Of a stretch of DNA of 64,000 nucleotides, positions 60,232-64,000 are shown piece by piece. The DNA comes from Rhizobium sp. Root1220 (GTDB lineage: Bacteria > Pseudomonadota > Alphaproteobacteria > Rhizobiales > Rhizobiaceae): NCBI RefSeq assembly GCF_001426265.1, contig NZ_LMDG01000036.1, positions 225,534 through 289,533 on the forward strand, written 5' to 3'. Under the pieces are notes generated by a model, which did no database searches, was not told the origin of the DNA, and saw only the letters and a list, made by a program, of their open reading frames with translations. Every line of letters begins with the position of its first letter. The stretch's first letter is position 1. The translations under genes were made by a program, and so were the position numbers.

Positions 60232-61766
60232 TGTTTCTTCTCCCCAGAGCGCATGATAGCGCGCATGATGGTTTCTTGGCTCGCCTCTCCCTTTGGCAGT
60301 TCAGCAACGATACGTCCTTCATTCATGACGTATATGCGGTCGCACGTGCCAAGCAGCTCGGGCATTTCCGATGAGATCATCAGAACGCCTTTACCATCGG
60401 CGGCAAGCTGGTTGATGATAGTATAGATTTCGTATTTTGCACCGACATCGATACCGCGTGTGGGTTCATCTAGAATCAAAACGTCAGGATCGGAAAACAA
60501 CCACTTGGAAAGAACCACCTTTTGCTGGTTCCCGCCGGAAAGGTTGACTGCTTCCTGGAAGATACTGGAGCTACGGATGCGCAGCTTCGAGCGGTAGTCC
60601 GCCGCGATCTTCGATTCCTTGATGCTGTCGATCACGGTGCCGCTGGAGACGCCGGCAAGATTGGCGAGCGTCGTGTTGTGAACGATGGTTTCGTTCAGCA
60701 CAAGGCCGAGATGCTTGCGGTCTTCCGTGACGTAGGCGAGACCGGCATCGATCGCCTTTCGAACGGTGCCGACGTCGACGGGCTTGCCGTGCATCAGCAC
60801 TTCGCCGGTGATCTTGTGACCGTAGGACTTTCCGAAAACGCTCATCGCGAATTCGGTACGGCCCGCGCCCATCAGGCCGGCGATGCCGACCACTTCACCC
60901 TTGCGGACGGTGACGTTGATATCATGCAGCACCTGACGATCACGGTGATGCTGGTGATAGGCGTTCCAGTTCTTCACCTCGAGGATCGTCTCGCCGATCG
61001 GCACGGAGCGCGGCGGATAACGATCGGCGAGCTCGCGGCCCACCATGTTCTTGATGATGATGTCTTCGCTGATCTCTTCGGTATGACAGTCAAGCGTCTT
61101 GACCGTCATGCCGTCGCGCAGGACGGTGATCTGGTCGGCCACCTTGCGCACTTCGTTGAGCTTATGCGTGATGATGATCGAGGTCAGGCCCTGGTTGCGA
61201 AACTCGATGAGAAGCTCGAGCAGCGCATCGGAGTCCTTTTCGTTGAGCGAAGCGGTCGGCTCATCGAGGATCAGCAGCTTGACGCTCTTCGACAACGCCT
61301 TGGCAATCTCGACGAGTTGCTGCTTGCCGACACCGATGTCGGTTACCAGCGTTTCCGGAGATTCCTTCAGGCCAACCTTGCCGAGCAGCTGCTTGGTGCG
61401 ATTGAACGCTTCCTGCCAGTTGATGACGCCACTCTTGGCGACTTCGTTGCCCAGGAAGATGTTTTCGGCGATCGACAGTAGCGGCACGAGCGCCAGCTCC
61501 TGGTGAATGATCACGATGCCGATTTCTTCTGAGTCCCTGAGGACCTTGAAATTGCGGACGTCATTTTCGTAGACGATCTCGCCATCATAGGTTCCGGCTG
61601 GGTAAACGCCGGAGAGAACTTTCATCAGGGTCGACTTCCCGGCCCCGTTTTCACCCACCAACGCGTGGATCTCACCCTGGCGAACCTTGAGGTTCACATT
61701 CTCCAGCGCTTTCACGCCCGGGAACGTCTTGGTGATGTTCCGCATTTCGAGGATTGTTTTGTCCAT
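60228..61766 (-). CDS. gguA: Sugar ABC transporter, double ATPase subunit
   Basis: 512 residues with two nucleotide-binding domains as in MglA/XylG. Domain 1: GENGAGKSTL (Walker A), GVGKQQLVEIAKAL (signature), LLILDEPTASL. Domain 2: degenerate A loop GLMGAGRTEF, LSGGNQQKVVLSKWL, VLILDEPTRGIDVGAK. The degenerate second site is normal in this family. The upstream gap to chvE holds an 11-bp hairpin, so gguA and later genes are probably expressed below chvE. Confidence 0.95.
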   Translation of the reverse strand: MDKTILEMRNITKTFPGVKALENVNLKVRQGEIHALVGENGAGKSTLMKVLSGVYPAGTYDGEIVYENDVRNFKVLRDSEEIGIVIIHQELALVPLLSIAENIFLGNEVAKSGVINWQEAFNRTKQLLGKVGLKESPETLVTDIGVGKQQLVEIAKALSKSVKLLILDEPTASLNEKDSDALLELLIEFRNQGLTSIIITHKLNEVRKVADQITVLRDGMTVKTLDCHTEEISEDIIIKNMVGRELADRYPPRSVPIGETILEVKNWNAYHQHHRDRQVLHDINVTVRKGEVVGIAGLMGAGRTEFAMSVFGKSYGHKITGEVLMHGKPVDVGTVRKAIDAGLAYVTEDRKHLGLVLNETIVHNTTLANLAGVSSGTVIDSIKESKIAADYRSKLRIRSSSIFQEAVNLSGGNQQKVVLSKWLFSDPDVLILDEPTRGIDVGAKYEIYTIINQLAADGKGVLMISSEMPELLGTCDRIYVMNEGRIVAELPKGEASQETIMRAIMRSGEKKQ

Positions 61767-61823
61767 AGTCCATATCCAACGCCAGCGGCCGGAAAGACGG
61801 CACGGCGATCATAAAAGTGAAGA

Positions 61824-61850
61824 CCGGAACCCGCAAGCAGCGGGTTCCGG
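61824..61850 (-). promoter_or_regulatory. Intercistronic hairpin between chvE and gguA
   Basis: CCGGAACCCGC (61824-61834), loop AAGCA, GCGGGTTCCGG (61840-61850): eleven perfect base pairs, 14 bases after the chvE stop. In the transcript it is followed by UCUUCACUUUUAUG, a weakly U-rich tract. Binding-protein genes of ABC operons commonly carry such hairpins, which stabilise the upstream messenger or end part of the transcripts. Confidence 0.7.
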
Positions 61851-61864
61851 CCAACTTGGAACAA

Positions 61865-62929
61865 TTACTTCAGCTGGTCAGCCGTGTAGTAACCGCCTTC
61901 GACGAGGATCTTCTCGTAGTTGGTCTTGTCGACTGCAACCGGGGTCAGCAGGTACGACGGAATGACCTTTACACCGTTGTCGTAGGTCTTGGTGTCGTTG
62001 ACTTCAGGCTCCTTGCCTTCCATCAAAGCGTCAACCATGCCCACGGTAACCTTTGCGAGGTCACGGGTGTCCTTGAAGATCGTGGAGTGCTGCTCGCCAG
62101 CGACGATCGACTTGACCGACGGAACTTCAGCGTCCTGGCCGGAAACGACCGGCAGCGGCTGGTCCGGGGTGCCGTAGCCGACGCCCTTCAGCGAAGAGAT
62201 GATGCCGATCGACAGGCCGTCGTAAGGCGACAGAACAGCGTCAACCTTGGCGTCGGTGTAGTTAGCCGAGAGCAGGTTGTCCATACGAGCCTGGGCCGTT
62301 GCCGGATCCCAACGCAGCGTACCGACCTTGTCCATGCCGGTCTGGCCAGACTTCACGACGAGCTTGCCGCTGTCGATGTAAGGCTGCAGGACAGACATTG
62401 CGCCGTCATAGAAGAAGAAGGCGTTGTTGTCGTCCGGCGAACCGCCGAACAGCTCGATGTTGAACGGGCCCTTGCCATCCTTGAGGCCGAGGGCGTCAAC
62501 GATGGAACCGGCCTGCAGAACGCCGACCTTGAAGTTGTCGAACGTCGCGTAGTAGTCGACGTTGCCGGAATCGCGGATCAGACGGTCATAAGCGATGACC
62601 TTGATGCCTGCGTCATGAGCCTTCTGGAGAACGTCGGAAAGCGTCGTGCCGTCGATAGCGGCAATAACGAGAACCTTTGCGCCCTTCGTGACCATGTTCT
62701 CAATCTGAGACAGCTGGTTCGGAATGTCGTCGTCAGCGTACTGCAGGTCGGTGGTGTAACCGGCGTCCTGAAGCTGCTTGACGATGTTGTTACCGTCGTC
62801 GATCCAGCGCGCGGACGACTTGGTAGGCATTGCGATACCGACAGTCCCCTTGTCGGCAGCAACAGCCGGCATAACGAACGACGCGACGCCAAAGGCCGCC
62901 GCTGCCATCAATGAGATAATGGATTTCAT
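61865..62929 (-). CDS. chvE: Sugar-binding periplasmic protein ChvE
   Basis: 354 residues. MKSIISLMAAAAFGVASFVMPAVAADKG is a signal peptide. Periplasmic-binding fold with IAMPTKSSARWIDDGNNIVKQL, IDGTTLSDVLQKAHDAGIKVIAYDRLIRDSGNVDYYATFDNFKVG and SGQTGMDKVGTLRWDPATAQ, matching the ChvE/multiple sugar-binding type that binds arabinose, galactose and others. In Agrobacterium it also signals to VirA; no vir gene is here. GGGAGAGAG sets the ATG. It is the first and probably the most expressed gene of the operon. Confidence 0.94.
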   Translation of the reverse strand: MKSIISLMAAAAFGVASFVMPAVAADKGTVGIAMPTKSSARWIDDGNNIVKQLQDAGYTTDLQYADDDIPNQLSQIENMVTKGAKVLVIAAIDGTTLSDVLQKAHDAGIKVIAYDRLIRDSGNVDYYATFDNFKVGVLQAGSIVDALGLKDGKGPFNIELFGGSPDDNNAFFFYDGAMSVLQPYIDSGKLVVKSGQTGMDKVGTLRWDPATAQARMDNLLSANYTDAKVDAVLSPYDGLSIGIISSLKGVGYGTPDQPLPVVSGQDAEVPSVKSIVAGEQHSTIFKDTRDLAKVTVGMVDALMEGKEPEVNDTKTYDNGVKVIPSYLLTPVAVDKTNYEKILVEGGYYTADQLK

Positions 62930-63135
62930 ATCTCTCTCTCCCTTAGTTAATTAAATGCGCGGACGAAAAATCGCCCGCCCCGAAACTGTGGCAGGTTCCG
63001 TCTTGGATCATACTTCATAGTGAGAAACGAAGTAGGTCTCCTCCACGCTCTCACACGTGTTGAGTGCCAACCAGCACACGGCGGCAAACTGGTATGGAAT
63101 CCTATAACTGTCAAATAGAATAACTGGCAAAGTGC

Positions 63136-63151
63136 ATATCAAATTTGGTAT
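63136..63151. promoter_or_regulatory. Candidate GbpR operator in the chvE-gbpR gap
   Basis: ATATCAAATTTGGTAT is a 16-base dyad with seven of eight pairs and a perfect CAAATTTG core, in the AT-rich gap between divergent chvE and the LysR gene. It fits the T-N11-A dyads bound by LysR regulators. It lies 50 bases before the LysR start and about 210 before chvE. Confidence 0.5.
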
Positions 63152-63201
63152 ATCGTTAAAAAGTATTACTTTTGATGGAACGCAATAGGAGGGTTACAAC
63201 C

Positions 63202-64000
63202 ATGACGTTTAATTCGAGGGCATTGGCGGCCGATCATGTGGATATCCACACCGACATTTTTGGAGACGACAGCCTTCTAAGGTCGGGGCTGAAGCTGAAT
63301 CACCTGCGAATGATCGTCGCAATCGAAGATAGCGGCCAGATTTCCGCCGCCGCGGAGGCACTCAACATTTCCCAGCCCGCGGCATCGCGCATGCTGTCGG
63401 AAATGGAGTCGATTTTGAAGACTGCCCTCTACGAGCGCGTAGCGCGTGGCGTCGTTCTGACGACGTTTGGCGAAGCGCTGGCAAGACGCGCCCGAAAGAT
63501 CATGCTGGAACTACGGGAAGCAAGCCGGGAGATCGGCGAACTGAAGACCGGCAAGGGTGGCTCCGTGTTCATTGGCGCGGTAACTGCGCCGGCCATGAGC
63601 CTCGTGGTACCGGCCATCAAGCAGGTGCGAACTGCATTTCCCGGCATCGAGGTCAACATCCAGGTCGAGACAAGCAACGTACTCGCACGCGAATTGCTCG
63701 CTGCACGCCACGACTTCATCATCAGCCGCATTCCGGACGATCTGAACCCCCGCCTGTTCGAGGTCCGGGAGATCGGTGTCGAGAGGGCTTGCCTGATCGT
63801 GCGCAGCGGCCACCCGCTCCTGAAGAAGCAGGCGGCAAGCCTCACGGAAATGTCGCTATATGACTGGGTATTCCAGCCGCCCGGGACCCTGCTGCGGCGG
63901 ACGGTCGAGGATCTGTTTCTCGCTCATGGCGTTCGGCTTCCAGAAAACATCGTCAACACCTCGTCGCTGCTGCTGACCTGTGCGATCGTCTGCCAGACCG
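63202..64000 (+). CDS. gbpR: LysR family regulator GbpR, N-terminal part (3' end outside window)
   Basis: 266 complete codons from ATG 63202 (AGGAGG at 63188-63193) to the window edge; the family is about 300-340 residues. LKLNHLRMIVAIEDSGQISAAAEALNISQPAASRMLSEMES is the helix-turn-helix, and the effector domain follows with GSVFIGAVTAPAMSLVVPAIKQV. It is divergent from chvE exactly as gbpR is in Agrobacterium, where it controls chvE in response to sugars. The N-terminal 30 residues before the helix-turn-helix (HVDIHTDIFGDDSLLRSG) are longer than in most LysR proteins. Confidence 0.9.
   Translation, partial: MTFNSRALAADHVDIHTDIFGDDSLLRSGLKLNHLRMIVAIEDSGQISAAAEALNISQPAASRMLSEMESILKTALYERVARGVVLTTFGEALARRARKIMLELREASREIGELKTGKGGSVFIGAVTAPAMSLVVPAIKQVRTAFPGIEVNIQVETSNVLARELLAARHDFIISRIPDDLNPRLFEVREIGVERACLIVRSGHPLLKKQAASLTEMSLYDWVFQPPGTLLRRTVEDLFLAHGVRLPENIVNTSSLLLTCAIVCQT

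Overview
The window looks like a chromosomal segment of an alphaproteobacterium of the Rhizobiaceae (Rhizobium/Agrobacterium/Ensifer group). The signs are high G+C, a BacA/SbmA peptide transporter, the 3-hydroxybutyrate dehydrogenase-xanthine dehydrogenase gene order known from Sinorhizobium meliloti, a membrane-bound cytochrome c urate oxidase (PuuD), and the chvE-gguA-gguB-gguC sugar locus with a divergent GbpR-type regulator known from Agrobacterium. I see no tRNA or rRNA gene, insertion sequence, prophage or CRISPR array. Coding density is about 90% and no gene looks broken; the first and last genes are cut by the window edges.

Layout. 1-6.9 kb: the end of adenine deaminase, a nucleobase deaminase, an alpha-glucosidase, a KDG kinase, a GT4 glycosyltransferase and an MFS carrier. 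7.2-10.4 kb: a small orphan gene, der with a YfgM-like gene, and an NnrU-like membrane protein. 10.5-19.7 kb: a secreted polysaccharide deacetylase, bacA, a YbfB-type MFS carrier with a divergent PadR regulator, methionine aminopeptidase, a luciferase-like oxidoreductase, and an ECF42-type sigma factor with two DGPF/YCII proteins. 19.7-24.8 kb: an ABC exporter, a secreted glycosidase-like protein, OsmC and glpK.

24.9-40.2 kb is a purine and ureide catabolic region. bdhA-xdhA-xdhB-xdhC make urate from xanthine, guaD feeds xanthine, puuD oxidises urate, uraH and uraD process the products to allantoin, puuE opens allantoin, and allA cleaves ureidoglycolate. Allantoicase is not in the window. A HepT-MntA toxin-antitoxin pair sits inside the puuE-uraD-allA-uraH operon.

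40.3-46.1 kb: a DUF1045 protein, an FAD oxidoreductase and the tRNA methyltransferase MnmD sharing a CATG start overlap, a large hybrid histidine kinase and a Tyr-rich secreted protein. 46.4-48.1 kb: an RhlE-type helicase. 48.4-53.8 kb: a circularly permuted ATP-grasp protein, an alpha-E protein, three transglutaminase-fold proteins and a small protein. This predicted amide-bond-handling system has no settled function and is the best candidate here for undescribed biology. 54.6-64 kb: a sugar uptake and oxidation operon, transcribed chvE-gguA-gguB-gguC-aldehyde dehydrogenase-arabonate dehydratase, that could take L-arabonate to 2-oxoglutarate. Two very stable hairpins lie between its genes, and a LysR gene is divergent from chvE.

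Everything here comes from reading the sequence and recalling families; no database search was run. Start codons were chosen by ribosome-binding site and family length, and several are uncertain as noted.
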